Shown one piece after another: positions 9,587 to 20,500 of a stretch of DNA of 64,000 bases. The number at the start of each line of letters is the position of its first letter. The stretch's first letter is position 1. This stretch comes from Laburnicola sp. R22_1 (taxonomy: Eukaryota > Ascomycota > Dothideomycetes > Pleosporales > Didymosphaeriaceae). The position numbers and the translations under genes are program-made. The notes under the pieces were generated by a model. That model saw only the letters and a program-made list of their open reading frames with translations. It was not told the DNA's origin and did not search any database. The stretch spans positions 434,001 to 498,000 of the forward strand of contig JACONQ010000013.1 in the NCBI GenBank assembly GCA_014281115.1. Reading direction: 5' to 3'.

Positions 9587-11416
9587 ATGACGGACTCGCC
9601 AGCATCGCGCATTCCACTGGACGCGAAGGAGCAGCCGATCCTCGACAAGCTGCTCGCTATACGGACAAACCTTGAACTGCTGAGGCAGGACCGCTCCACC
9701 TATGTCAAAAGTCAAGACATCATCAGCCTTTACGACCAAGTCATCGAGCAGGTAGAAGTCCTGAACCATATACGGACGACGAAGCGGCTCGAGCAAAATA
9801 GAGGTACCTCTTCACTATACGACCGGGTTGAGAGGCAAATTTGCTTACAGATGCAACTGCTCAACAGTCGACACAGTTCTAGATGACTGCTTCCAACTTG
9901 TTTCTTTGGCGTATATGACAATAGGGAAGAACCACGAAGCCCCTGCAGTGTACGTACTTGCTATCCCGCTCAAATTCTCTGATGTTTATCACGTGCTCAT
10001 GTTTGGACAGGTACGCCTGCATATCGACAGCCAAGGTAAGCATCCTCTTCTGTCAAAGTAGACAGCCCAACGTCCCTTTGTGCCCACCGGAACTCAGAAC
10101 TTTTCACCACTCCGAAACCCCGCTTGGGTAGTCTTTAGGAATTCTAATCATGGATCGTCTCTTTCACATGCTATGAAACTGAAATGCTTCCACTAACAGT
10201 CTCCAGCGCCTGCTTGACCATCTTGAGGAGGCCCGCTTTTACTCTCCCAGGGACCTAGTATCCATTGGTAAAATGATTAAGGATGCCCGGCGCTACGTTG
10301 AACGAGGAAAGGAAAGTTATACTCCTTCACTTCTGACCCTCCTCGAGGCACGAATCCAGATTTGCGAAGAAACTTTGGCTAGGCTAGAATTGCTACAATC
10401 TCAACTCACTCCGGATCTGGCTCCGAAATACGAAAAGCTTGTGTCTATTCTCAGGTCTCTTTCCGCCTGCAATACGAGATCGACAGTAAGTGGTTCCTTG
10501 GATATTTCTTGATCGGTTGCTCACAAAGTACAGTTCCCCCATGCCGAGGTCGAGGACTATCTAGTACAGCTTAAAGAACTTCAGTCAGAACTCCGAGCAT
10601 ATGGCATTCATGCATTCTCTGAGGAAACTAGCTCGAAAGAGGAGAAGCTCGCGGAAATGGTTGAGAAGCTTCAATTCACGCATGAGCACCCGGAGCCCGC
10701 GCCAGCCGCAAAAGATCTCATCGAAACGCTGCTGCGGCGCAACTTCTTATGGATAAATATAATGAAAGAAAAGCAGGGCCGGATCGCACCAGCGTTTCAG
10801 GAAACCTACGACAAGCTGCTGGGCATCCGGAACAAGTTGGAGAAGCTCACTCTCACCCAGGCATGGTCACTCCGCGAGACAGATCTATGGAGCTTCCAAC
10901 GGCAACTTGACAGAATCGACGAAGCCAGGGTCGACGGCAACTTTATCGATGCGCTGGGGCGACCCTCGGAGCTATACGAACAGAGGACCTTACTTTACTT
11001 GTTGCGCAAGAGCTATGCTCTGATCTTTCAGCTGATCGTCTCATCGGAGCCTGTCTCAGAAGCTCTTCTACCCATCTACAACCAGCTTACCACACTTCGC
11101 AAGTGCCTCTTGGAAGTGAAGAAGCTTGGAGGTGTCTCTTCTCCCCGGGAATTGTACCCTTATAGCATGAAGGTCGGTCATCCTTGGCAGTTGATCGAAT
11201 CCGCTTACATGTGAATAGCTCAATTCTATCGATAATATGCGCGTCGACGGCAAATTTGTAGTCGGCAATGACATTCCCGATGGACAGGGAAGCGTGACAC
11301 AGCTACTCGAAGAATGCTTCGATCTGACGCACGAGCTCCGCAACGACGTAGAAGACACCAGCTCTGCGGACCAGACTCCTGCAAGCGAGAGCGGTCCTGA
11401 AGTTGTGACCGCATGA
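9587..11416 (+). CDS. CUB1: DUF2408/UPF0662 conserved fungal protein
   Basis: Six exons (9587-9803, 9868-9949, 10011-10035, 10207-10485, 10534-11172, 11219-11416) join in frame to 479 aa. The third is a 25-nt micro-exon. The sequence is mostly helical and rich in Leu, Glu and Arg, with two related repeats. One is near the N-terminus (ILDKLLAIRTNLELLRQDRS, then VLDDCFQLVSLAYMTIGKN). The other is near the C-terminus (TYDKLLGIRNKLEKLTL). This is the pattern of DUF2408, the family of S. pombe SPAC/C30C2.08 and budding-yeast YPL260W (Cub1, linked to DNA repair and proteasome function). The family call is firm, the symbol less so, and the molecular function unknown. No domain outside DUF2408 is seen. 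It is divergent from P1, 300 bp apart. Confidence 0.85.
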
Positions 11417-11675
11417 AGACATAAATGATCGACCTATACGACTTCCGTGTTTGAGTTGGAGGAAGCCCAAGCTTGAAAATCCCCGCACGCAGAAAGGGTA
11501 CAAAATATTTGCTAGTTTTGTTCGCAGAAATCGAATAGCAAAGGGCTGTTGTACTTTCATGGGGTTGGACCGTCTTTATCAGGGCGTTACAGGTTGCATC
11601 GGTTCACAACGCATCTTTCTTTTGACTTTACACTGGGTGGATATCTTTTGGTGCGATTCTTTATGGTTTCTCCGT
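11417..11675. other. convergent 3' flanks
   Basis: Short spacer between the DUF2408 gene (+) and the SET gene (-). No feature seen. Confidence 0.4.
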
Positions 11676-12317
11676 CTAGTCTAGTAGTATTTGGCTCAGC
11701 TGCTCTATCTCTTCCTCTGGCCGGGGCAGAGGTGGACACTCGGAGTCTTTGAAGGTTAGGTGGCCTCCGTAGGATATGCCTAGCTTGTATCAGCACGATT
11801 GAACTTGATATTGATTTTCGCTCCGCTTTACAGAGTTCTTCACCGGCGCGGATATCTCGTAACGCTCGGTATGTGATGACAAGCTTGGATAGATTGCGTT
11901 CCCAGACCACATTTTGCTCCAGAGACGAGTGGTTGAACATGGAGCCAAGGCCAAAGACCACAGCTTGTGCGGTTCTCTTGTTCCCAGAGCTGTCAGTCGT
12001 GGGCCAGTTGCTCGTATGAAGGTTAGTAATAAGCGAAAACGTAATTTGCATTCTGTAACGACTTACTATGTGTAGTGGTATAATGATGTATGTTCTATAT
12101 GCTTCTTATTCTCTTGTATCCCGAGTATCAATACAGGACATATGTCAATAATGGTCTTTGCAAGTATGTCTTTAGTTGCGAAGACGCCTCGTCCTGGGAC
12201 CTATCAGCGTCTGCGTCGTGTTGTACGAGTCGATTTGACAGGCGGATGACCTTTTGGTGTGTCCGGAAGGATGACTAGATCGGGACAGCGCTCTAGTGAG
12301 ATAGACGAGGGGTCCAT
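11676..12317 (-). CDS. small SET-domain protein (putative lysine methyltransferase), 5' end uncertain
   Basis: The SET fold is recognisable. GRGVFATKDILAKTIID is the N-terminal SET strand. FGLGSMFNHSSLEQNV carries the NHS..xN motif that binds S-adenosylmethionine, and AGEELCISYG replaces the usual ELxxDY. The second and third exons are 11832-12010 and 11676-11779, with introns of 56 and 52 bp. The first exon reads back from 12067 to an ATG at 12317 in one frame, but contains tandem TGA-TAG at 12201-12206. Either a 39-nt intron removes them or they are nonsense mutations. If spliced, the product is about 164 aa, typical of small stand-alone fungal SET proteins. The substrate is unknown. Confidence 0.65.
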
Positions 12318-12634
12318 TTTCGAGGAGGCAGAAGTTATTTGGATTAAGTATGTACAGGGTACTTGAAATTGCTCGACGGATTGGGCTGACTTTCGCGTTA
12401 CATTCTTCACAATCGATTTTTTTCGAGCTTAGCGGCGGGCACATTTGGAGTCGGAATGCAGGGGTCTGGGCGTGGAGCTTAGGCCAACCCCACGTCTTCT
12501 TTCAGCGGACTCGAGGTTCATCATCACGGCGCAAGCTATTTTTACGGCAGGCGAAACATGATTTAACAATTGTGATGCGCTGAAAAGAGACCATCTGCGA
12601 TATTGTTACCCATCTGCGCGGTACGAGCGCAAAC

Positions 12635-13730
12635 ATGGCGCATCCACGTCCCTCAGCCATTGAAACACTCAAATCTCCGCACTCAGTCAGTTTAAAAGTG
12701 CTCAGGTACCGTCGTCTTCTCTCAGAATAGTGTGGAGTTATTGTCTGATATATTTATAGGCTCTCCCGCCCATCCCTCGCAACACAATACCCACTTCCGA
12801 ACTCGGCGGCACTCGGCATAGCGCCCACTGCCTCCCTCGCGTACCCCTCGCCTCACACAGACGACAAGTTCTTGTTAAGCCCCGTGCTGAACCTCCCAGA
12901 AGCCTTTGGAAGCGCATATGTGGGCGAAACGTTCTCGTGTACGTTATGTGCGAACAACGAGCTTGAAGCGGGCGTTACAACGAAGGCTGTGAGTGCAATA
13001 AGGATACAGGGAGATATGCAAACCCCTTCCATACCAAATGGCACGCCATTAGAGCTCATTGGTGAAGAGGGAGATTCAGAGGGCGTAGGGAACCCCGGAC
13101 CTGGCGAGAGTTTGCAGAAGATACTGAGGTTTGAGTTGAAGGAAGAGGGGAACCACGTGCTCGCGGTGACGGTTACCTATACGGAGACGGCACTTGCGGG
13201 GGAAGGCAAGGCCGCAAGCGGCAAAGTAAGAACGTTCAGGAAATTGTATCAGTTCGTAGCACAGCAGTTGTTGAGTGTGAGGACGAAGGCGGGGGAAGTG
13301 GCTGGACAGGGCAAGCATTTGCTAGAAGCGCAGCTAGAGAACATGGGCGAAAGTGGGGTTTCGCTCGAGGTACGTCGTCCCCTGGGATATCTCTTCCCCA
13401 AACTCACAAATGGGACAGGAGGTACGCGTCATTCCGAATTCTCCATACAAGGCTACGTCGTTGAACTGGGATCTGGAACCGGCTATGCAATCTGCTCCAA
13501 TAGCACCAGTGTTGCAAGCGAGAGAAGTCATCCAGGTGGCGTTCCTGCTCGAGGAAGAAAGTGGTGATGCGGAGAGAGATGATCTGAGCAGCGAGTCTAG
13601 GAAGGTCCTAGGGCAGTTGGCAATACGGTGGCGGACTGCGCTGGGAGACCGTGGTTCCTTGAGTACGGGATGGCTCACAAGTCGACGATTATGCCCATGG
13701 GATCGAAGATTCAATCATCTGGGATCGTGA
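12635..13730 (+). CDS. TRAPPC13: TRAPPC13-like subunit (DUF974), trafficking protein particle complex
   Basis: Exons 12635-12705, 12760-13369 and 13419-13730 give a 330-aa protein. The start SLKVLR followed across the intron by LSRPSLATQ, then FGSAYVGETFSCTLCANNEL, is the signature start of DUF974. The middle (LRFELKEEGNHVLAVTVTY, FRKLYQFVAQQLLSVRTK) is the first beta-sandwich and its link. The third exon carries SLNWDLEPA and RWRTALGDRGSLSTG, which closes the domain. TRAPPC13 is an accessory subunit of the TRAPPII/III complexes that activate Rab GTPases at the Golgi. The exact C-terminus after GWLTSRR is uncertain, because another short intron could exist there. It is divergent from the SET gene, about 320 bp apart. 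Confidence 0.85.
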
Positions 13731-14175
13731 TTCATCGAGGCCGGCTTCAAAACTTACGTTTTGCGTCGCTGATGCTTGTGAAACTGATCAGAGGCTATAT
13801 CTCTTCTGCAGTTCACGACCTGGCAACATCCCGGTAATAACATGGCGATGGACGCTGACGTCCTTACAAACGACCCCTTGGACGACCATCTATTCGGAAT
13901 CGAGCATAGGTGGATGTTTCGATGCAGCCACCGACATTCCACCCTGTTTGGAAGATGACGGACACACTCTGGCTTGTGAATGCCGCTTTGCAACGTACCA
14001 TACTACGTCTTCTAAGGCCATCATCATAGCCAACATAACAGTCGACTTTGCTAGTTGTACAAGTCCGAAGGATTTGCGGAAGACGGCAAAGAGCATGTAG
14101 TTGAAGGATAATATCAGCGTTGAGCGAAGAAAGTATCACATGTACATATGCAGATCGGGAAGCAGTTCACACATC
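13731..14175. other. intergenic
   Basis: No supported gene. The open frames here lack homology-like features and disagree with one another. Confidence 0.4.
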
Positions 14176-14400
14176 TCAGTCCACAGCAGAAGCAAAAGGG
14201 GTGCGCTTATGATTCAATCCAGCTCCTTTGCTCATTTCTTCTCCCTCGCTGTAGGGTTTGAAGCCAAAGACTGCGCCCTTGCCATCGCCATCAACCCAGT
14301 CCACCACCGCGCGGTCGATGCGAAGCTCTGCAGGGGGGTCGACGATCGATGAGCAGAATGCGGGGACAAAAGTTTGGAGGTAGCGGGGATCCAGGTAGTG
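14176..14400 (-). pseudogene. orphan C-terminal coding exon beside pogo copy C
   Basis: On the minus strand, a splice acceptor-like CATAG precedes 75 open codons ending in TGA at 14176-14178. The peptide is well composed (DPRYLQTFVPAFCSSIVDPP, DWVDGDGKGAVFGFKPYSEG) and reads like a real protein end, but I do not recognise it. No convincing upstream exon is found in the 200 bp before transposon C begins at 14609. None is found beyond the transposon at 18823 either. It may be the remnant of a gene lost when C inserted, or a gene with a very short first exon. Confidence 0.3.
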
Positions 14401-14608
14401 CTATGAAGCTAACTGGCAGTGGCAAAATAGATGTACCTATCTTGTAGGCCTACAAGTGATGAGCGGTTACATGGTAACGAAGGAATGAAGGAGAGAGACA
14501 AGTGAGGCCTTGAACTTGAGGGGAAAAGATGACTAAAGTAGCGCACAATTGGTGTTGCCGCGAAACCGAAAGTTTTAAATCTTGCCAGAGTGTCGGGTTG
14601 AAACTCTA

Positions 14609-14656
14609 CTGTGTCCGTGCACTCAACGCCCGGATTCAGTCAACGCCCCGCTGAAC
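14609..14656. repeat. left terminal inverted repeat of pogo copy C
   Basis: Tip CTGTGTCCGTGC, then a TCAACGCCC motif twice at 17-bp spacing. Identical over 48 bp to the reverse complement of 18773-18820. Confidence 0.9.
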
Positions 14657-14760
14657 ACCATAGCAGCTTAACTAAAATAAGGCTGCAGAGCCACACAAAA
14701 TCGCTATTATTACGAGATTTTGTAGTAGAGTACTATTTTGATGCTTGCGATTCACCTGTG

Positions 14761-16473
14761 CTACTTATATTTACTTAGAAGCTTAACGTTGCGGCCGTGC
14801 CGCGTGGTCTTAGGTGGAGCTGCTGATGCGGCACCTGAAGCCTCCTGAGTAGTTATAGTATTAACTACGCGTTTCTAACGCTTGTTGCTCTATATAGATG
14901 GCTGCGAGGCCTTTCTCTTACCCTTTTAGGTAGATTGTAGAGCTTTTGCGTCGTCGCGAGCTTCTCTCTAGCGAGCACGCTCTGCTGCCTTCTCAGCCTT
15001 CTCCTTCTCCTTGGCTACCTTGGCTGCCTCCCTCGCCACACGCTTCTCCTCTGCAATTTTCTCCTTGCATAGCTTAGCTGCCTTCTTCAACTCAGCCTTC
15101 TCAGCTTTTTGAAGCTTCTGCTCCTTCTCCTCTTGTTCCTTTACAGACTGACGTACGCGAGCCTCCCTAACCTTCCTTGGTGACCAGAAAACCGCCCCCA
15201 TAGTACTCTTGACGTTGTTGCAGATCTAGAGGTTTTCCCTTCTTCTTGTGCTTCTTTTTCGTAGTAAGAGCCTCTCTTAACCCAGCAATCTCATGGTGAA
15301 GTAACTCATTTTGAACTGAGATGTGGTGGAGTGAGCGGCTAAGCTTCTGCGCGTCCTTACTACTCTGATCTTCTACTGCGGATCGTACAAGGCGGTCTAG
15401 TTTACGCCAGTTAGATCCGCTAAGTACTGACGTAGAGCTCTCTCGCGATTCCTGCTCATCTAGGGTAGTGTTGGTGAACCTTTTGAGTATAACCTCTGGG
15501 TTGAATGGTGATATGCCTGTTGCTTCAAAAGACTTAAGTATCGTCTCCTCCTTAAAAGAGCTCGTCCAGGCCTCCCAGAATAGAGGGAAGAAGTCCCCTT
15601 TCTTAATAGGGAGGAGTCCCTGGCTCTGGTGGAGGTGATCTGATAGCTCCTTTGAGTACGCAGTTAATAGAGGCTTAAATAGAACCACATCAAGTGGCTG
15701 AAGCGTGTGGGTTGAATGAGGGGGGAAGATGGCTAGGAGTATCCTGTTACGGTCGCAATAGTCGATAAAATCCATAGTAACGTGAGATCTATGGCCATTA
15801 AGGATGAGTAACCAGTAAGACCGTTGAGCTTTTGCCTTAGTGTAGCGATCAAACACCTGTTTAAGCCAGGCAAGGCCAATATCGTTGTTTGTCTAGCCTA
15901 AAGGCGACGAGGAAATGTGTACTGAGTGCTCTCCTACCTTAATATCCTCTACCCAGCTTGATTGTATAGCCTTGTTGGTAGCCTAATAGATGAGGCTTGG
16001 CGGCAAGGCTGATCCATCAGCGCAAACACACGCTAGGAGGGTAATCCATTCACGAGAGCCATCTTGGAGAGATGCTATAACCTCCTTATTCTCCCATATT
16101 TGTCTGCTGAACACTCGTTTTGATCGGCTAGTGATACCAATTAAGAAGCCTTTTTCATCCATATTATACGTGTGACGAGGCTCGATGTCATATTCCTTGA
16201 TTTTGGCACCCAGGAGATCAAAATACAGGCTGTATTTATCCCCTGAGTTGGCTTGGTGGCGATTGCTGTCCATACCAGCTGCCCATCGAGAGATCAGATG
16301 GATGTTGTGTCGGTTGATGAAGCGAGTAACCCAGCTCTCGCTCACTGGCTCCTTGGCTATTGTTGACGCGAAATTTCGTATCATCTCTCTTGTGGGTGGC
16401 AAGTGACGCGCTGTAAGCCCTTCAATGTATTGTACAAGCTCCTGCTCTTGTTGGGGACTGAGTTTCCGTCGGT
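14761..16473 (-). pseudogene. pogo-type transposase, copy C, main part
   Basis: It runs from the D insertion point to TAG at 14761-14763. The CENP-B-like domain (PPTREMIRNFASTIAKEP, WVTRFINRHNIHLISRW), the DDE core (YNMDEKGFLIGITSRSKR, LLILNGHRSH, PPHSTHTLQPLDV) and the Lys/Glu-rich tail (MGAVFWSPRKVREARVRQ) are all present. Damage: a Glu codon converted to TAG at 15983-15985, which is a transversion and so not RIP-like; Trp to TAG at 15893-15895; and a one-base insertion in a G run near 15200 that shifts the tail into another frame. Here the FW of the tail is kept as Trp, unlike copies A, B and D. Confidence 0.85.
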
Positions 16474-16475
16474 TA

Positions 16476-16525
16476 CCGTGTCCGTGCGCGTAATGCCCGG
16501 ATTCGCGTAATGCCCGCGCAACACC
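16476..16525. repeat. left terminal inverted repeat of pogo copy D
   Basis: Tip CCGTGTCCGTGC, then GCGTAATGCCCG twice at a 17-bp period with spacer GATTC, then AACACC. Confidence 0.93.
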
Positions 16526-16627
16526 AGAAGCGCTCTATCAGCGACCAGGCAATAGAACCACCCACAATCAATATTATCACGAGATTTTCCAGAGTAGCAC
16601 TATATCGATGCTTGCGATCAATTTGCA

Positions 16628-18486
16628 CTATCTATATCTATTAGGAAGCTTGACGTTGCGGCCGCGACGTGTAGATCTGGTTGGGGAAGTAGATGCGCCC
16701 TCTGAGGCCTCCCCATTATCTTGAGCATCAACAACACGTTTCTGACGCTTTCTGCTCTGTAGAGCTGGCTGAGAGGCCTTTCTCTTACCCTTTTGGGATA
16801 GTTGTAGAGCTTTTTCAGCGTCGCGGGCAGACTTCTGGGCAGCGCGCTGAGCTGCCTTTTCAGCCCTCTCTTTCTCCTTTGCCTCCCTAGCTACTTCTCG
16901 CGCAACACGCTTCTCCTGCTGGATTTTCTTCTTATATAGCTTAGCTGCCTTCTTCAGCTCTGCTGTCGCTGCTTTTTGAAGCTGCTGCTGCTTATCCTCC
17001 TGCTCCTTGATTGATTGACGAACACGTGCCTCCCTTACTTTCCTTGGTGACTATAAGATAGCCCTACTATGATAATCCTGGCGCTGTTGAAGGTCTAGAG
17101 CTTTGCTCTTCTTCCCACGCTTCTTCTTGATAGATAGCGCCTGCCTAAGCCCATCGTTGTCATGCTTAAGCAGCTCATTTTCAACAGATAGGTGGTGGAG
17201 TGATTGACGAAGCTTTTGTGTATCCTTGCTACTTTGATCACTCACTGCAGAGCGTACAAGCCTATCCATCTTTCTCCAGTCATGATCACTAAACCCTGAT
17301 GAGGAGCTATCGCCTGATTCTTGATCCTGGGTAAACCTATTAAGGATAGGATCAGGATCAGGTGGCGATATGCCTGTGGCTCTAAAAGAGCTGAGGATAG
17401 TTGATTCCTTGAAGGAGACCTTCCACGCGTTCCAGAATAGGGGGAAGAAGTCGCCTTTGGTGATAGAAACCAGGCCCTGGCTTCTATGGAGATATCTTGA
17501 TAGCTCTGCTGAGTAGGCTGTTGATAGAGGCTTAAACATCGCAACGTCGAGAGGCTGAAGCGTATGAGTTGAATGAGGAGGCAGGATAGCAAGGAGGATC
17601 CTATGCTGATCACAGTAGTCGATAAAGTCCATAGTGATGTGGGATCTATGGCCATCTACGATCAAGAGTCGATATGATCGGCGAGTCTTCTCTTTTGTGC
17701 AGCGATCAAATACCTGTTCAAGCCAGGCAAGCCCAATATCGTTGTTCGTCCAGCCAGAGGGTGATGAGGTGATAAAGACTTCTTGTTCTCCTGCCTTAAT
17801 ATCCTCTACCCAGCTTGATTGGATGCCCTTGTTTGCAGCCTCATAGATGAGGCTTGGCGGCAGAGCTGATCCATCAGCGCAGATACATGCTAGGAGCGTA
17901 ATCCATGCGCGATTGCCATCCTGGAGCGATGCCCTAACCTCCTTCTTCTCCCACATTCGTCTGCTGAATATTCGTTTTGATCTACCCACGATACCGATCA
18001 GGAAGCCTTTTTCGTCCATATTGTAGATATGACGAGGATCTATCTGATACTGATCGATCTTGCTGTGTAGGAGGTTGAAATAGAGGCGATATTTATCCTC
18101 TGAATCAGCTTTGTGGCGATTGCTGTCCATGCCGACTGTCCATTGCGAGATAAGCTGAATGCTGTGTCGGTTGATAAAGCGGGTAACCCAGCTCTCGCTG
18201 ACTGGCTCCTTTGCTATGGTAGAGGCGAAGTTCTGTATCATCTCTCGAGTGGGAGGTATATGTCTCTCTGTGAGTCCTTTGATATATTGTACGAGCTCCT
18301 GCTCTTGCTGTAGGTTGAGTTTCAGCTGGTTGATATTCTTGACCTGCCTGGGGCGCGTTACCCTCGATGCCTTCGACCCAACGTAGATCGTTCAAGCCCA
18401 TGCCTAGCAGCAACTTCTGTATATGAAAAATCTTCTCCTGGTTCTCGCGATTCTATCTCATCAATCGCAGCCTGATATGGATCCAT
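16628..18486 (-). pseudogene. pogo-type transposase, copy D, nearly intact
   Basis: The ATG at 18486 starts about 619 codons ending at TAG 16628-16630. In order they encode the helix-turn-helix (HGLERSTLGRRHRG), the CENP-B-like domain (WVTRFINRHSIQLISQW), the DDE core (YNMDEKGFLIGIVGRSKR, GWTNNDIGLAWLEQVFDR, LLIVDGHRSH, PPHSTHTLQPLDV) and a long basic coiled-coil tail. Only two lesions are seen. One is a missing base in a G run near 18357 that ends the first frame at 18358. The other is TGG to TAG at 17051-17053 in the FWSPRK motif. Downstream of that TAG the tail is completely open for about 140 codons. The lesions are few enough to suggest recent activity. Confidence 0.88.
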
Positions 18487-18524
18487 AATGGTGGAGTTAT
18501 CGCGTGCTGAAGTTAGGGTGTTTT

Positions 18525-18574
18525 GGTGTTGCGCGGGCATTACGCGAATCCGGGCATTACGCGCACGGACACGG
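18525..18574. repeat. right terminal inverted repeat of pogo copy D
   Basis: Exact reverse complement of 16476-16525. Confidence 0.93.
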
Positions 18575-18576
18575 TA

Positions 18577-18731
18577 AACCCCGCAGTTGCACGCGTCGTT
18601 TGAATCGCTTGGTGCCTTCGCGACAGCGTACTTCGATCAACGCCATGCTTGCTAGCGATCTTAGTATAAGAGAAAGATTCTTCTGACCTTAGCGATTCTA
18701 TTTCTTTAATTGCAGCCTCAATTGAGCTCAT
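18577..18731 (-). pseudogene. pogo-type transposase, copy C, N-terminal part
   Basis: The ATG at 18731 gives MSSIEAAIKEIESLRSEESF and the helix-turn-helix HGVDRSTLSRRHQA, then meets the D insertion. The two C parts differ by one base in frame, consistent with loss of one G in a G run near 18590. Confidence 0.8.
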
Positions 18732-18772
18732 ATTGGTGGCGTTATGGCGTGTTGAAATTTGGGGTGGTTTGC

Positions 18773-18820
18773 GTTCAGCGGGGCGTTGACTGAATCCGGG
18801 CGTTGAGTGCACGGACACAG
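18773..18820. repeat. right terminal inverted repeat of pogo copy C
   Basis: Exact partner of 14609-14656; TA follows at 18821-18822. Confidence 0.9.
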
Positions 18821-18822
18821 TA

Positions 18823-20500
18823 AAATCGCGTCAGCAAAACCACGAAGCGATGTCCACGAGTACCCGCTCATCAACCAGGTCTTCGGCATTCTGTACCTGC
18901 ATGTCAACAGCTAGGCTGCTCCCTGTGGACTAGAGAGCCGAGACCGCTACAATGTCTCCCGATAGGACGGACGAGGGAGTCGTTCGTCGTATATAGAACC
19001 AGCATCTCTGGCCCGAAACGTCTTCAGCCCAATGTAGTATTTTCAACGATGCCGGAATGTCACAGGATGATCAAGGTCTAGACTGCTCGAAGTACGAATG
19101 CGCAGACGCACACGGAAGATCAACTGCGTGATAAGTAGTAGATTAACTGCAGTCAGCCGGAAGCAACGACCTGGGGACTGCATCTCCGTCCGATCGGAGT
19201 CCAGTGGCGGCGACAAGCGAGCAGCGCAGGAAGACAGGAACGCGCTGGGAGAAGGAAACCAAGAGGTTGAAAGTCGAAACCCGACAACGACTGGATGAGA
19301 GTGGTCCAGGGCTGTGGTTAGTTCGATATCAAGGGAAATGGCGTGAAGCATGGGAATAATAGGCGGCGCCAGTGCGCAACGGGAAGCCAGGATGCCCTTG
19401 TTTGCATGTCCTGTGCTCCGTGAAAGCGATCCGCGGTTGTGGTGGGCCTTCTTGGGTGGCAGCCTCGATGCCGAGCCGTAATGATGGTGGACCTGGTGCG
19501 AGCCGTGAGCCGCTCGATGGGCGTGGCAGACAAATCGATAGCGCGTTTGCTATCGATCACCAACACGTCCCAACGGCATACACATGGGGTGTTGTGCAGC
19601 ATTCATCCAAGTCACACCGCTCGTCGGAGCCTCGTCCAGACTCCAGGCGACGGGCGAGTGACAGTTTGACACCCGGCGGTCGCGTGGCACGCCCCTATTT
19701 CTGCCCTGGCAGAGATGGCTCTATCCCAGACGGCGAGCATCCGATACAGTGCACACGTACACAATGTATTGATATTATTAGTGCAGGCGCTGGGGTTGCC
19801 CCTGCCGCGCCTGGGCAGGGAGCGTCCGCGTTGGGCAGGCACGCAGGGGTGTGGGTGTTTGGAGGCGTCCCAAGCGTCTGCCCGGCGGATTCTGCACAGT
19901 GCACCGCATGCTGGCGGTCGCGCCTGCCGTCGCCGCCGCACCGCTTCGACGAGCCGGTGAAGGGAGCGCTTGGGTAGTGAGCGACGCGCAGGCTGCTGCT
20001 TGTTTGCCCGTGGCCCAACGACGCGCCATCCCGTGTCTTTGGCAGAATTCCAGTTCGCGCCTGTGCTCGCGCGATAAGCCGCTAATCAGCAGCAGCAGTA
20101 CGTGCGTCGTGCACCTGCGGGCCGTCCGTCCAAAATCTGTCTGCGAACCCCAGCTCTCCTGCGAGCTCTCTTCTCCGCATACAAGCCTCCTCCGCCGCCC
20201 TGCTCCAACCGCCTGCTCTGCACTGCTCCTGTCCCCCGACCCTCCTCGCACCGCCGTCCCACACGCTCCTCGCCCGCGCCCGTGTCACCGCTAGCGGCTG
20301 CAACACGCACGTCGCCGTCGCACAGTCTCAAGCTTCCCGTGCATTAACCTGCACGCCGCGCACACAAAAGCCGTTGGGGCTGGCGTCCAATCCAAATGAC
20401 TTGAGCCATCGGCCGACTTTGACGCCCTCTCGACGTGCTCCTGCGAACCACGCTTTCTTACCCACCCTCTTTTTGGACATCACCTATCCTAGCGCCCACC
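18823..20500. other. long GC-rich intergenic/leader region
   Basis: No supported gene. Many overlapping open frames on both strands reflect high GC content rather than coding. The last few hundred bases are C/T-rich and probably hold the promoter and 5' leader of the DENN gene. Confidence 0.45.

Larger units (their letters stand above)
16476..18574 (-). mobile_element. pogo/Fot1-type DNA transposon, copy D, nested in copy C
   Basis: Length is 2,099 bp, with 50-bp terminal repeats that match perfectly (16476-16525 and 18525-18574) and TA at 16474-16475 and 18575-18576. It sits inside the N-terminal coding part of copy C's transposase, in the same orientation. It is the best preserved pogo copy in the window, so probably the youngest. 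Confidence 0.95.
14609..18820 (-). mobile_element. pogo/Fot1-type DNA transposon, copy C, split by nested copy D
   Basis: Perfect 48-bp terminal repeats (14609-14656 and 18773-18820) are flanked by TA at 14607-14608 and 18821-18822. Without the nested D element and its TA, C is about 2.1 kb. The transposase is on the minus strand in two parts. Confidence 0.92.

Noticed and set aside
9235..9699. Minus-strand frame overlapping the P1 start and DUF2408 start
   Set aside because: It runs antisense across two well-supported coding exons and has no protein-like features.
17051..17053. Programmed stop-codon readthrough in pogo transposase
   Set aside because: The same TGG-to-TAG change hits many other Trp codons in these copies, and two copies keep Trp here. 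RIP-like mutation is simpler. Kept only as a lower-interest observation.
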